The translations under genes and the position numbers were made by a program. A stretch of 64,000 bases of DNA. Origin: Hymenobacter sediminis. GTDB taxonomy: Bacteria > Bacteroidota > Bacteroidia > Cytophagales > Hymenobacteraceae. The stretch is from the NCBI RefSeq assembly GCF_003231285.1, contig NZ_QKNS01000005.1, positions 186,001-250,000 of the forward strand, given 5' to 3'. The notes beneath the pieces are model-generated. The model was not told the DNA's origin and did not search any database. It saw only the letters and a program-made list of their open reading frames with translations. The first letter of the stretch is position 1. The number at the start of each line of letters is the position of its first letter. Positions 8,729 to 17,911 of the stretch are shown here, in pieces.

Positions 8729-9676
8729 TTAGCGCTCCAGCAGCATGGCTCCGTAGGAGTAACCGCCGCCAAATACTGTAACTACTACTTTATTGCCGGG
8801 CTGCAGTTGAGCCCAGGTGTCGGCCAGGGCAATGGCGGCGCCCGCGCAACCAGTGTTGCCTAACTCTTCTATGTTGGAAACTGCCCGATCTTCGGCCAAG
8901 CCCAACTGCTGCAGCACATTTTTGGTGATGCGTAAGTTGGCTTGGTGCGGAATCAAGAAGGAAATGTCGCTGACAGCCAAATTATTGCGCTCCATTATTT
9001 GCTGGGTCACGCGCGTCATGTAAGTGCAGGCGTGCAGGAATACATCCTTGCCGTGGGGCATCACAATACCCCGCTCAACCGGCTTGAGGGTTACGGAGTG
9101 GTCGGCTTTGCCGATGTTGCCAGCCCCGCCCGTCAGGACGGAACGAACGTGCAGGTCAGTGGGAGCCAGGCGCTCCGTGGTTAGGAGAAGGGCCGAGGCG
9201 CCGTCGCCCCAGAGGTGGCCCGCTACAGTATCTTGCTCGTTGTTGTAAGCCGTGTTGTGCTCGCTCACCACCACCAGCGCCCGCCGGGCTTTGCCTAAGG
9301 CAAAATAGCCCTCCACAATTTCAATGGCGTTCAGCAGCGAAGAGCAAGCCGAAGAAATGCTCACTACCGGAATATCCGATACGTTCAGCTCCCGCTGTAC
9401 GGCGTGGGCTACGGTGTAAATTGTGTCGTGGGGCGTATAAGTGCCACCCACAATCAAATCAACTTCGGTGGGCAGGAAGGCACTGGTTTGGGCCAGTACC
9501 CGGCGGGTAGCCTCCAGCGCCATTGTGTTTGTATTCTCACCGGGGGCCGCTTTGCGCCGCGTCCGGATGCCGGTGCGCTCCGTTATCCACTCGTGCGAGA
9601 GGCCATTGAGCCGCGTAAAATGGTCGTTGGTAATAACTTCGGCGGGCAGATAGGCCGCCACCTGATGAATGTACAC
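8729..9676 (-). CDS. FabH-like 3-oxoacyl-ACP synthase III family protein
   Basis: Cytoplasmic thiolase-fold condensing enzyme; family members start fatty-acid or related acyl chains by joining acyl-CoA to malonyl-ACP. The 315 residues have the complete triad: Cys111 in SSACSSLLNA, His in IPHQANLRI (about 243) and Asn in ELGNTGCAG (about 273). The usual fabH neighbours (plsX, rpmF, fabD) are absent, so it may serve a specialised lipid or be a second copy. The start is GTG at 9676 (GTG TAC ATT CAT), the first codon that keeps the conserved N-terminus. A TACCTTTC box lies about 45 nt upstream. Confidence 0.88.
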   Translation of the reverse strand: MYIHQVAAYLPAEVITNDHFTRLNGLSHEWITERTGIRTRRKAAPGENTNTMALEATRRVLAQTSAFLPTEVDLIVGGTYTPHDTIYTVAHAVQRELNVSDIPVVSISSACSSLLNAIEIVEGYFALGKARRALVVVSEHNTAYNNEQDTVAGHLWGDGASALLLTTERLAPTDLHVRSVLTGGAGNIGKADHSVTLKPVERGIVMPHGKDVFLHACTYMTRVTQQIMERNNLAVSDISFLIPHQANLRITKNVLQQLGLAEDRAVSNIEELGNTGCAGAAIALADTWAQLQPGNKVVVTVFGGGYSYGAMLLER

Positions 9677-9767
9677 GGGAAGAAAAGCAGGGGTGGAGCA
9701 AAGCAGAAAGAAGGCGGAAAGGTACGCCCTTGCGAGGCAAGTTGCGGGCTTTTGCGAGGGTGGCCCG

Positions 9768-9775
9768 TACTTTGC
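9768..9775 (+). promoter_or_regulatory. Possible -7 box
   Basis: TACTTTGC, close to TAnnTTTG, lies about 70 nt before the ATG at 9837, between two divergent genes. A TTTG at 9751 is closer than the usual -33 spacing, so only the -7 element is claimed. Confidence 0.3.
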
Positions 9776-9836
9776 GCCCGTTCTGCTCGTTCAACGCGTA
9801 CCAGTTGTTGGGGTTAAGGGCCTCTGCTATAAGATT

Positions 9837-10412
9837 ATGATGTTTCCCCTCTCTCTTCGCTCCCGGTGCCTGGTAGCAACTTTTCTGCTGGCCAGCGCGG
9901 GCCTGGCCCTGCCGGCTCAGGCCCAGAAGTACCGCACTGCCGCTGGCTTGCGCCTCAGCAAAAATAATTATGGCCTCACGGTTCAGCAGAAAATCCTCGA
10001 CAAAACTACCCTCGAAGGCTTGGCGCTGGTAGGCTCAAGGGAGGTAAGCGCCACGCTGCTGGCTGAGCGTCACTTCGGCATCCTGGGGCCCAGCCTCAAC
10101 TACTACTTTGGGGCTGGTGGCCACTTAGGCAATAACAAGGACACCGGAGGTTTTGGGGGCCTCGACGCGCTGGCGGGGGTAGAGTATAAAATTGCGTTTA
10201 CCTCGTTCGTGCTCAGCCTCGATTTCAAGCCGACTGTAGAGTTTAACTCCGATGATTGGGCTCGTTTCCCTACGGCTTTTTCTGTGCGCTATATCTTCGT
10301 GAAGGAAAAGAATAACGGGCTGTTCAACGGTATGTTTGGCGGCGACAAAGACAAGAAGAAGGAAAAATTGAAGCCCAAGAAAAACACCCGGCGCGGTTTG
10401 TTTGACTTTTAA
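9837..10412 (+). CDS. Exported protein of unknown function
   Basis: 191 residues, no family recognised. ATG ATG at 9837/9840 starts a signal peptide (SLRSRCLVATFLLASAGLAL, cleaved after QAQ). The mature protein has barrel-like strands (GLRLSKNNYGLTVQQ, LGPSLNYYFGAGGHLG, VLSLDFKPTVEF) and ends in a very basic tail (KDKKKEKLKPKKNTRR), unusual for a barrel whose last residue is normally aromatic in a strand. The frame is open upstream, but that extension lacks a signal sequence. Confidence 0.7.
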   Translation: MMFPLSLRSRCLVATFLLASAGLALPAQAQKYRTAAGLRLSKNNYGLTVQQKILDKTTLEGLALVGSREVSATLLAERHFGILGPSLNYYFGAGGHLGNNKDTGGFGGLDALAGVEYKIAFTSFVLSLDFKPTVEFNSDDWARFPTAFSVRYIFVKEKNNGLFNGMFGGDKDKKKEKLKPKKNTRRGLFDF

Positions 10413-10427
10413 CGGCGCGGAAACCCG

Positions 10428-10492
10428 AACCCAAAGCAGGCCCCTGACTCAAAGCCCTCTTCAGGAGGAAGTCAGTGGGCCTGCTTTGGGTT
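10428..10492. terminator. Hairpin after the exported protein
   Basis: Arms of about 21 nt (AACCCAAAGCAGG.../...CCTGCTTTGGGTTT) pair with one bulge around a 20-nt spacer, ending in TTT. It lies 15 nt after the upstream stop and is the only candidate terminator for that gene. Confidence 0.6.
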
Positions 10493-10820
10493 TGTGCTAG
10501 TTGCTTGTGTTATTCTTGTGTTGGTAGCGTAGAGGTGTTAGGGGAGTTAAGCGGTGTCAGTGTAGGTTGCATATAGGCTATTGCGCCTCAAATTTCGTTT
10601 TGCCCTATTTTTTCTGATGTAGTGAAGTAAAGCGTTTTCGTGCTTTAGAAGCGTTAGAGGGAGTTTTGTGGCTTACTATCTGGGCACAGCGCTTGGAATA
10701 ATTACATCAGCCTTTCATAATTAATACAATATAAAATAGAAATCATTCAATAATTAAGTTTATAACGCCTACCTTTCCCGTCTGGATTGTGTTGGTTTTG
10801 TTATACCTAATCATAGTAAG
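10493..10820 (+). other. AT-rich leader region of the PA14 gene
   Basis: About 330 nt without an ORF. The second half is strongly AT-rich (near 10690-10760) and contains TACCTTTC near 10771, a possible -7 box about 50 nt before the ATG at 10821. I see no tRNA or known RNA motif. Confidence 0.4.
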
Positions 10821-13709
10821 ATGAAAAACATCTTTACTTTATCCGATGGACGTTCCATGGGCTGGTGGCTGATGGGACTGGTCCTACTACTGGTGTTCAA
10901 CGGCCGCGTGGCCCTTGCCCAAACGTGTTCCGGCACTGACCCCAGCGGCCAACCTGCCACTAATGGCTTGTATGCAGAATACTGGCGCGGGTATTTTGAC
11001 GATGACCAAGGGTTTTTCAGCGACCTGCAGAACCTGCCAGCCAAACAGCAGGTAGTAGCTCAGGTCGATTTCCCTACCTCTGCCAGCTGGGGCAATCTGC
11101 TACCTGTGGCCAGCGGCACGGCGGACGCTCCGGAGTCGTTTAGCACCCGCCTGCGAGGCAGCCTCCGCATTACAACTCCCGGCGAGTACACCTTTTACTT
11201 AACCGCCGACGATGGCGCCTACCTCTGGCTGGATGGAGAAGCCGTGGCCCTACCCCCCAGTTCGGCTACAGCCCTCATCGACAATGGTGGCGGGCACAGC
11301 GTCCGGACCATAGCTGCCACGGTAACATTGTCGGCGGGCCTGCACAACGTACTGATTCACTACGGAGCCTCCTGCTGCGTCAATTCCCTGACGTGGGAGT
11401 ACGATGGGCCTGGCATTACGCGGCAAGTGGTACCCGCCTCAGTGCTGTGTACGGCCGTGCAGCCCGCGCCGCTTAGTCCGCGCAGCCTGGCGTATAGCCC
11501 TGCCTCCTTAACTACCGCACCCGGCGCCACTGGCACTAGCGCCACGCCTTCCGTAACCGACGGGGGCAGCGCTGTAACCAGCTACGCTGTTGCCAATGCC
11601 AGCACCCTGCCTGCCGGCATCAGCATTAACGCTGCTACCGGGGCCCTGGCAATCAGTGCTGCTGTGCCTTCGGGCTCATATAGTGTAGCGGTGGCGGCCA
11701 CCAATGCTAACGGCACCAGCATCTTCCGCAACGCCTTCCAGTTTGTGGTAACCGCACCGCTGCCCAGCGGCTGCGGCGGCACCAACCCTGGCGGGCAGCC
11801 GGCCACGGCCGGGCTCTATGCCGAATATTTTGCAGGGTATTTTGCCGATGACGTCTCGTTCTTTACCAACAATACCCCCGGCCTGGTGCGCACCGATGCC
11901 CAGCTCAACTTTGCTACCGATGAAAGCTGGGGCAACCTACTGCCTGTAGCCGGTAGCACGGCGGCCGGCCTCAACAACTTCAGCGCCCGGTTCCGGGGTA
12001 GTATTTACCTGGCGCAGGCTGGTACCTACACCTTCTATCTCACCTCCGACGATGCCTCCTACCTCTGGCTTGGCAACGAAGCCCTGGCTGCGTTGCCGAC
12101 GCTGAACAAAGCCGTTGTTTCGAATGGGGGCAGCCGTGCGGTACAAACCATAGCCGCTACCGTAACGCTGAGCGCCGGCCTGCACAACCTCCAACTCCTC
12201 TACGGCGACGGAGTCGGCTTGCATGAACTGAAGCTGGAGTACGAAAGCGCAGGGTTGGGCATTGCCAGGCAAGTAGTACCAGCCGGTTTATTCTGCACCT
12301 CGGCGCAGCCGGCCGTGGTAGCCCCTACTACCCTGCGTTACCGCTCCAGCACCCTGCGCCTAGCCATTGGCACCAGAAGCACTTCCGGCATGCCTACGGT
12401 CACGAGCGCCTCACCCATAACGGGATTCGCTATGGTAAACGACGAGGCTTTGCCCGAGGGCATTGCCATCAACGCGCAAACCGGCGAGGTTTCGGTAGAA
12501 AGTGGGGTAGCAATGGGCCGGTACCCCATTTCGGTGGCGGCACGTAACGCTGAAGGCACCAGTGTTTTCAGCCGCGCGCTGTCGGTGGTAGTGGCTCCGG
12601 CTGCGCCAACTGGCTGCGGTGGCCTCTCGCTTAGCGGAACCGTGGCCTCCTCCGGCCTATATGCTACTTACTACGCCGGCTATTTCAACGAAGACATTTC
12701 CTTTTTCAATACGGCGCCGGTACTGATGGCGCGTACCGAGAACGAGTTGAACTTTGACAGCGCCGACAGCTGGGGCGACCTGACCGACGTGGCCACTACC
12801 CCCCTGGAAAACCCCGATGGCTTCAGTGCCCGGTTCCAGGGTCGCATTCAGATTCCGACGGCCGGCGAGTATACTTTCTACCTCACCTCCGACGACGGCT
12901 CCCTGATGTGGCTGGACGGCGCGGCCCTCGGTCCTACCATCGAGAATGCGCTCATTGATAACCGGGGCGGCCACCCCGCTACTACCCTCACGGCTACTGC
13001 TACCCTTACCGCCGGCCTGCACGATATGCTGGTGGTGTACGGCGACAATGTGGGCACCAACGTGCTGCGCCTGGAATACGAAAATACGGCGGCCGGCATA
13101 GCCCGCCAGGTAGTGCCCGTAACCAGCCTGTGCTCGTCGCGTTCCGATGCGCCGTTGCCCGTTGTGCTGTCGCTTTTCAAGGCTCAGGCCGGTGCGGCGG
13201 GGGTAGGCGTTAGTTGGGAAACCTCTGTGGAGTTGAATAGCGCCGCTTTCGTGGTGGAGCGCTCGGCCAACGGGCAGGTGTTCGAGCCCATTGGGCGGGT
13301 AGCGGCCGCGGGCAGTACCCACCGTCGGCAGTCCTACTCCTTCACCGACCGGGCCCCCCTTAGCGGCCTGAGCTACTACCGCCTGCGCCAGCTTGATACC
13401 GATGGTTCAGAGCATCTGTCGGGGGTAGTAACGGTGCGGTGGAACAAAGCCGCCAAGGAAGCCCAACTGACCGTATTCCCCAACCCTTCGGCCACGGGCA
13501 CCTGCACTGTGCGCCTGGAGCAGGAGGCTGCTGCTGCGGCTCAACTACAGGTGCTAGATCTTACGGGCCGGACCGTGTACAGCCAGAACCTGTCGGCTGC
13601 TGCCAGTCAAGAGCACACGTTCCCAACCCGCCAGCTCCGGACCGGGGTGTACATCGTGCGGCTCACTTCGGCCCAAGGCACCATCACGCAGCGCCTGGAA
13701 ATCCGGTAG
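10821..13709 (+). CDS. Triple-PA14 surface protein with T9SS sorting domain
   Basis: Exported 962-residue protein. Signal peptide about 1-34 (ending ALAQ). Three PA14 units begin near 36, 317 and 597, each opened by a Cys-Gly/Ser motif and containing GLYAEYW/F..GYF and YTFYLTSDDGS-type strands; PA14 domains commonly bind carbohydrate. Units one and two are each followed by a putative-Ig (He_PIG-like) domain with LPAGISINAATG. An FnIII-like stretch (about 778-870, SWETSVELNSAAFVVERS) precedes the T9SS type A domain (about 880-962, LTVFPNPSATG ... GVYIVRLTS). Probably a cell-surface adhesin or polysaccharide-binding protein; no catalytic motif is seen. Confidence 0.9.
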   Translation: MKNIFTLSDGRSMGWWLMGLVLLLVFNGRVALAQTCSGTDPSGQPATNGLYAEYWRGYFDDDQGFFSDLQNLPAKQQVVAQVDFPTSASWGNLLPVASGTADAPESFSTRLRGSLRITTPGEYTFYLTADDGAYLWLDGEAVALPPSSATALIDNGGGHSVRTIAATVTLSAGLHNVLIHYGASCCVNSLTWEYDGPGITRQVVPASVLCTAVQPAPLSPRSLAYSPASLTTAPGATGTSATPSVTDGGSAVTSYAVANASTLPAGISINAATGALAISAAVPSGSYSVAVAATNANGTSIFRNAFQFVVTAPLPSGCGGTNPGGQPATAGLYAEYFAGYFADDVSFFTNNTPGLVRTDAQLNFATDESWGNLLPVAGSTAAGLNNFSARFRGSIYLAQAGTYTFYLTSDDASYLWLGNEALAALPTLNKAVVSNGGSRAVQTIAATVTLSAGLHNLQLLYGDGVGLHELKLEYESAGLGIARQVVPAGLFCTSAQPAVVAPTTLRYRSSTLRLAIGTRSTSGMPTVTSASPITGFAMVNDEALPEGIAINAQTGEVSVESGVAMGRYPISVAARNAEGTSVFSRALSVVVAPAAPTGCGGLSLSGTVASSGLYATYYAGYFNEDISFFNTAPVLMARTENELNFDSADSWGDLTDVATTPLENPDGFSARFQGRIQIPTAGEYTFYLTSDDGSLMWLDGAALGPTIENALIDNRGGHPATTLTATATLTAGLHDMLVVYGDNVGTNVLRLEYENTAAGIARQVVPVTSLCSSRSDAPLPVVLSLFKAQAGAAGVGVSWETSVELNSAAFVVERSANGQVFEPIGRVAAAGSTHRRQSYSFTDRAPLSGLSYYRLRQLDTDGSEHLSGVVTVRWNKAAKEAQLTVFPNPSATGTCTVRLEQEAAAAAQLQVLDLTGRTVYSQNLSAAASQEHTFPTRQLRTGVYIVRLTSAQGTITQRLEIR

Positions 13710-13734
13710 TCATTTCGCCAACAATTCCTTACAA

Positions 13735-13774
13735 AGCAAGGCCCCGATTACCAGTTGGTAATCGGGGCCTTGCT
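13735..13774. terminator. 19-bp-stem hairpin between convergent genes
   Basis: Arms 13735-13753 and 13756-13774 are exact reverse complements (AGCAAGGCCCCGATTACCA). It lies 25 nt after the PA14 gene stop and before the end of the leftward DUF2807 gene, so it may stop transcription from both sides. Confidence 0.75.
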
Positions 13775-13798
13775 CTTAACGATGGGGGTAGTAACCGG

Positions 13799-14506
13799 CT
13801 ACTCGCGGTGGACGCGGCCACTGCCTACCACCGAGCTTTTCACCTGCGGATTGCCGGTTACGTACACGTCGCCGGAGCCCACAATGCTAGCCGCTAACAT
13901 GTCGCTGGCCTGCACCCGGCAGTTACCCGAGCCGCTGATGCTTACGCTGCACGTTTTGCTCTGGAGCTTGGGAGCCTGCACGCCACCCGAGCCGCTCACG
14001 CTGATGTCGTGGGCTGAGGCAGCCCCAGCGGCCTGAATGCTGCCCGAACCCGACAAGGAAGAGTCGATTTTGTTGGCTGTAACGCTGCTGAGCTGAATGC
14101 TGCCCGAGCCGCTTACTGCTAGCCCAAGGTTATCGGCCTTAATGGGGTCGGCGGCTTTAATGCTGCCCGAGCCCCCCACGGCCAGTCCTTTAATAACGGG
14201 CATGGTCACGTACACTGTCACGTTGCCCTTGTAGTTGTAGGAGCTGAAGTAGCCTTCCTTCTTGGTGTTAATGCGCAGCTTGCCGTTGCTCACTACGGTT
14301 TCCAGGTGGGCGAGGTCAGTGGCGTCGCCTTCCACTTCCACCCGCTGCGGGCTGCCCTGACGGAGTACTACCCGCATGGAGCCGCCCAAGCTCACTGAGG
14401 TAAACGCATCGACGGAACGGACCTCACGCGAGGCCTCAGCCCGAAAGCCTGATAACAGCAACACGGCAAGCAACAGCCCCGGCACGAGTAAGCGAAGGAT
14501 TTTCAT
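13799..14506 (-). CDS. DUF2807 (GIN domain) exported protein
   Basis: Putative auto-transporter-like adhesin of 235 residues with a right-handed beta-helix fold, judging by family. The ATG at 14506 gives a signal peptide (ILRLLVPGLLLAVLLLSGF). The mature part is built of repeated short strands with SGSGSI/SGSGGV turns (about 110-200), the hallmark of the family. Ligand unknown. An upstream extension of the frame carries no signal sequence and is left out. It has no operon partner. Confidence 0.85.
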   Translation of the reverse strand: MKILRLLVPGLLLAVLLLSGFRAEASREVRSVDAFTSVSLGGSMRVVLRQGSPQRVEVEGDATDLAHLETVVSNGKLRINTKKEGYFSSYNYKGNVTVYVTMPVIKGLAVGGSGSIKAADPIKADNLGLAVSGSGSIQLSSVTANKIDSSLSGSGSIQAAGAASAHDISVSGSGGVQAPKLQSKTCSVSISGSGNCRVQASDMLAASIVGSGDVYVTGNPQVKSSVVGSGRVHRE

Positions 14507-14750
14507 GACAGCAAGCAGGTTAAGATGGAACATTCGGTGATAAGATGGTCTTAATTTCCCAACCGTTGCCTGTATTCGCAAAAGAATATTAGAAAATCAG
14601 TATTGATATTTAAGCTACTGAACATGAAGTAGATGAATAGAATAAAATAATCTTTTTCCACCCACTGAATACTAAGCGTATCAAGCTTTCAAAATATAGT
14701 TTTTACAAGTTATAAGAACGAATAAGGAAAGGCGCCCCTCTCATCAAATA

Positions 14751-14783
14751 AAACGGCCTCCTACATCACGCAGAAGGCCGTTT
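14751..14783 (-). terminator. Short hairpin downstream of the M13 peptidase
   Basis: AAACGGCCT (14751-14759) pairs with AGGCCGTTT (14775-14783); 9-bp stem, 15-nt loop. On the reverse strand it follows the M13 stop by 23 nt and is followed by TTTATTTGATG, a weak U-rich tail. Confidence 0.6.
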
Positions 14784-14805
14784 CATAAGTGAACAAGGGG
14801 TAGGG

Positions 14806-16863
14806 TTACCAGATTTTAACCCGCGCCGAATCGGGTCGGTAGAGCTTGTCGCCGGGCTTCACCCCAAAGGCCTCGTAGAACTCCGGCACATCGGCGAAGG
14901 GGCCATTGATGCGGAACTGGGCCGGGGAGTGTACGTCGGTGAGGATGGCCTGGGCCAGACGCTCGTCGCGCTGGTGCACCTGCCAGCCTAGGGCATAGCC
15001 AAGGAAGTAGCGCTGCAGCGGGGTAAGGCCCCCAATTTTCTCGCCCTTCTTGTACTGCTCTGTTTTCTTGAACGCATCCAGCGCAATGACGATGCCGCCC
15101 AGGTCAGCAATGTTCTCGCCGGCCGTGGCCTTGCCGTTGATGTGCAAAGAATCGAGGACGGTGTAGCCGTTAAACTGGCGCACAATGCCATTTACACGCT
15201 GCTGAAACAGCTGCCGGTCTTTCTTGGTCCACCAGTTGCGCAGGTTGCCCCGGTCGTCGAACTGGCTCCCCTCGTCATCGAAGCCGTGGGTCAGTTCGTG
15301 GCCAATGGTGCTCGCCCCCGCGTAGCCATAAATGATGGCATCGTCGGCGTTGGCATCTACCAGGCCCGGAATAGCGAAGATGGCGGCCGGCAGCACAATC
15401 TCGTTGTTGCTGGGGTTATAGTAGGCGTTGTAGGTCTGGGGCGTCATGCCCCACTCGGTACGGTCAACGGGCTTGCCTAGCTTGTTGATGTTGTAGCGGT
15501 AGGCCCACAGATTACCCCGCATCACGTTTTGGGCGTAGGAGCTGCGGTCAATCGGGAGGGTAGAGTAGTCCTTCCACTTATCGGGGTAGCCTACTTTCCG
15601 GGTGATTTTGGTGAGCTTCACCAGGGCCTTCTTCTTGGTGGAGTCGCTCATCCAGTCCAGCGCGTTGATGTGCTCCCGGAAGGACGTTACCACGTTTTCG
15701 GTCAGCTGCTCGTAGCGGGCCTTGGTTTCCGGGGTGAAGTATTCCTTCACAAATAACTGCCCGAGGGCCTCACCAATGGCATTTTCCTCGGCATCGAGCA
15801 CGCGCTTCCAGCGGGGCCGCTGCTGCTTAGCTCCCTGCAGAATGGTGCCGTAGAAGCGGAAATTCTCATTGTCGAAGTCCTGGCTGAGGGTAGGGGCATA
15901 GGCGTGCACCAGCTGCCACTGCAGGTAGGCTTCCCAATCGTCGAGGGGGGCGGAGGTAAGCAGGCGCCCAGCTTCGCGGTAGAACTCGGGCTGTCCTACA
16001 ATTACGGTATCAACCTGGCTTAGCTCCATTTGGGTTAGCCAGGGCTTCCAGGTGATACCGGGCGTGAGCTTGTCCAGACCCGAAACCGCCATTTTGTTGT
16101 AGTTGGCGTAAGGGTCGCGCAGGGCTTCGAGCTTGCGCGAGGCCCCGGCCAGCCGGGTTTCCAGCTGCAGCACCCGGTTGGCGCTAACTTGGGCGGTAGT
16201 GGCATCCTGGCCCAGCAGCGTGAACATCTTCACGAGGTGGTTGCTGTACTCCTGGCGGATGTTTTTGGTACGGGCATCCTTATTGAAGTAATAGTCGCGG
16301 TTGGGCAAGCCCAGGCCCGCCTGCCACAGCTGCAGGGCCATTTTGTCGCTGTTCTTGGCATCCTGGCCCACATAGCTCCCGATAAGCGCATTCACGCCAA
16401 TGGTCTGCAGGTGCGCAATGGTGGCCTGCACGTCGGCCATGGAGCTCATGCCCTGAATGCGAGCCAGCTCCGCCTTGAGCGGCGCCACGCCTTGCTGGTT
16501 GATGCGTACGCTGTCCATGCCCGTAGCCCAGAAGTCGCCAATTTTCTGGCGCACGGAGCCGCTAGCCGATTTGGTGTCGGCAGCTTCCTCGTTCAGCTTG
16601 CGCAGGCGAGCATATATTTCGTTTTGCACTTCCTTGCCAATGCCCCAGTTGCTTTCCGAAGCCGGAATAGGATGCTGCTTAAACCAGGTGCCGTTGGCGT
16701 ACGTGTAAAAGTCGTCGCCGGGGCGCACAGTGGTATCAAGGTTGGCCTGAATAAGATCAGGCTGGTTGGAGGCCGAGCCGCCGCCCGGCTGGCAGCTGGC
16801 CAGGCTTAAGCCTAGCAAAGGTGCCACCAGCAGCCAGGGCCGCAGAGTAGGGGAGAAGTTCAT
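14806..16863 (-). CDS. M13 family zinc metallopeptidase (neprilysin-like), lipoprotein
   Basis: Envelope zinc endopeptidase cutting short peptides. From the ATG at 16863 it is 685 residues, the normal M13 length. The signal ends in a lipobox, LGLSLASC, making it a likely outer-membrane lipoprotein. M13_N spans about 40-420 (PGDDFYTYANGTW), and the catalytic part has NEIVLPAAI, TIGHELTHGFDDEG (His522 and His526 zinc ligands, catalytic Glu523) and GENIADLGG (third ligand Glu). The terminal CRVNG-type motif is reduced to FRINGPFADVPEF. A box TACATTCG lies about 37 nt upstream. Divergent from the membrane-protein gene at 16964. Confidence 0.93.
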   Translation of the reverse strand: MNFSPTLRPWLLVAPLLGLSLASCQPGGGSASNQPDLIQANLDTTVRPGDDFYTYANGTWFKQHPIPASESNWGIGKEVQNEIYARLRKLNEEAADTKSASGSVRQKIGDFWATGMDSVRINQQGVAPLKAELARIQGMSSMADVQATIAHLQTIGVNALIGSYVGQDAKNSDKMALQLWQAGLGLPNRDYYFNKDARTKNIRQEYSNHLVKMFTLLGQDATTAQVSANRVLQLETRLAGASRKLEALRDPYANYNKMAVSGLDKLTPGITWKPWLTQMELSQVDTVIVGQPEFYREAGRLLTSAPLDDWEAYLQWQLVHAYAPTLSQDFDNENFRFYGTILQGAKQQRPRWKRVLDAEENAIGEALGQLFVKEYFTPETKARYEQLTENVVTSFREHINALDWMSDSTKKKALVKLTKITRKVGYPDKWKDYSTLPIDRSSYAQNVMRGNLWAYRYNINKLGKPVDRTEWGMTPQTYNAYYNPSNNEIVLPAAIFAIPGLVDANADDAIIYGYAGASTIGHELTHGFDDEGSQFDDRGNLRNWWTKKDRQLFQQRVNGIVRQFNGYTVLDSLHINGKATAGENIADLGGIVIALDAFKKTEQYKKGEKIGGLTPLQRYFLGYALGWQVHQRDERLAQAILTDVHSPAQFRINGPFADVPEFYEAFGVKPGDKLYRPDSARVKIW

Positions 16864-16963
16864 GAAGGGTTTGGTAAAAAGGAACAGGTAGGCGAATGTA
16901 GCGCGAACCAGCCGGTTCACGTAGGCAAAAAGACAGCCGTTCCTTCCTTGCCGTTGCCTGCCG

Positions 16964-17419
16964 ATGAATCTGCCCCAGTTACTCCTGCTCAACTTTCTGC
17001 TGGCTGCCTACCTCACCGGGGTTATCTGGACGGTGCAGCTGGTGCATTACCCCGGCTTCGCGCAGGCCGACCGGGAGGCCTTCATCAGCTTTCATCGGCA
17101 GCATTCCCGCCGTATTAGCTGGCTGGTGGTGGGGCCGATGGTGCTGGAGCTGTTGTTGGCCCTGGCGCTAGCCTGGCAGGGCCATGAGCTGGGCTTGTGC
17201 CGGTGGTGGCAGTTGCTGCTGGTAGTGCTGGTGTGGGCTGCTACGTTCTTTATTTCGGTTCCTTTCCATAATCGCCTCGCCGAGGGCTACGACTACGTGG
17301 CCATCGATGGATTGGTGCGTACTAACTGGCCGCGCACCCTGGCCTGGACCCTCCGGGCGCTGCTGCTGGGCTGGCAGCTCTGGAAAATGCTGCATTTTGC
17401 GCCCGAAACCGCCAGCTAA
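16964..17419 (+). CDS. Four-TM membrane protein, DUF1772-like
   Basis: Inner-membrane protein of 151 residues with four predicted TM helices (about 5-27, 50-70, 80-100, 127-145). The pattern TGVIWTVQLVHYPGF followed by a C-terminal SVPFHNRLAEGYD recalls DUF1772/anthrone-oxygenase-like proteins, but I am not certain of the family. No catalytic residues can be named. It is followed 43 nt later by arfB on the same strand and may be cotranscribed with it. Confidence 0.7.
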   Translation: MNLPQLLLLNFLLAAYLTGVIWTVQLVHYPGFAQADREAFISFHRQHSRRISWLVVGPMVLELLLALALAWQGHELGLCRWWQLLLVVLVWAATFFISVPFHNRLAEGYDYVAIDGLVRTNWPRTLAWTLRALLLGWQLWKMLHFAPETAS

Positions 17420-17462
17420 GCTATCCGTTTGCCTCTATTCCCTACCCCTGACCTCCTCACCA

Positions 17463-17870
17463 ATGCTGCCCCCACCCGACGCCTTCCTCCCCGAGCTTTC
17501 CTTCCAGACCAGCCGTAGCAGCGGCCCCGGCGGCCAGAACGTAAATAAAGTGGAAAGCCGGGTGGAGCTGCGCTTCCGCATTCCGGATTCCGAGCTGCTC
17601 ACCGACGAGCAGAAACAAACGCTGCTGCAGAAGCTGGCCTCCCGCCTGACTACCGAGGGCGAGTTGCTGGTAGCAGCTCAGGAAGACCGAAGCCAGCTGC
17701 GCAACAAGGAAACCGCCCTGCGCAAGTTCTACGAAACCCTGCAGAAAGCCCTGCACAAACCCAAAGCCCGTAAAGCCACCCGGCCCAGCCAGGGGGCCGT
17801 GCGTCAGCGCCTCGAATCCAAGAGAAAGCACGGCGACAAGAAAGCCAACCGTGGCCGGGTTGACTATTAA
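17463..17870 (+). CDS. arfB: Ribosome-rescue peptidyl-tRNA hydrolase ArfB
   Basis: Release-factor-like hydrolase that frees ribosomes stalled on mRNA without a stop codon. 135 residues from the ATG at 17463, the length of the E. coli YaeJ/ArfB family. The GGQ catalytic loop lies near 20-27 (SSGPGGQNVNKVES). The C-terminal tail (about 95-135, HKPKARKATRPS ... GDKKANRGR) is the basic extension that enters the empty mRNA channel. It lacks the codon-recognition domains of full release factors. An upstream in-frame extension overlaps the preceding gene and is not used. Confidence 0.93.
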   Translation: MLPPPDAFLPELSFQTSRSSGPGGQNVNKVESRVELRFRIPDSELLTDEQKQTLLQKLASRLTTEGELLVAAQEDRSQLRNKETALRKFYETLQKALHKPKARKATRPSQGAVRQRLESKRKHGDKKANRGRVDY

Positions 17871-17911
17871 GAGCGCCTAGCAGGACCGGAAGCTCGGCAA
17901 GCGCCTACCCT

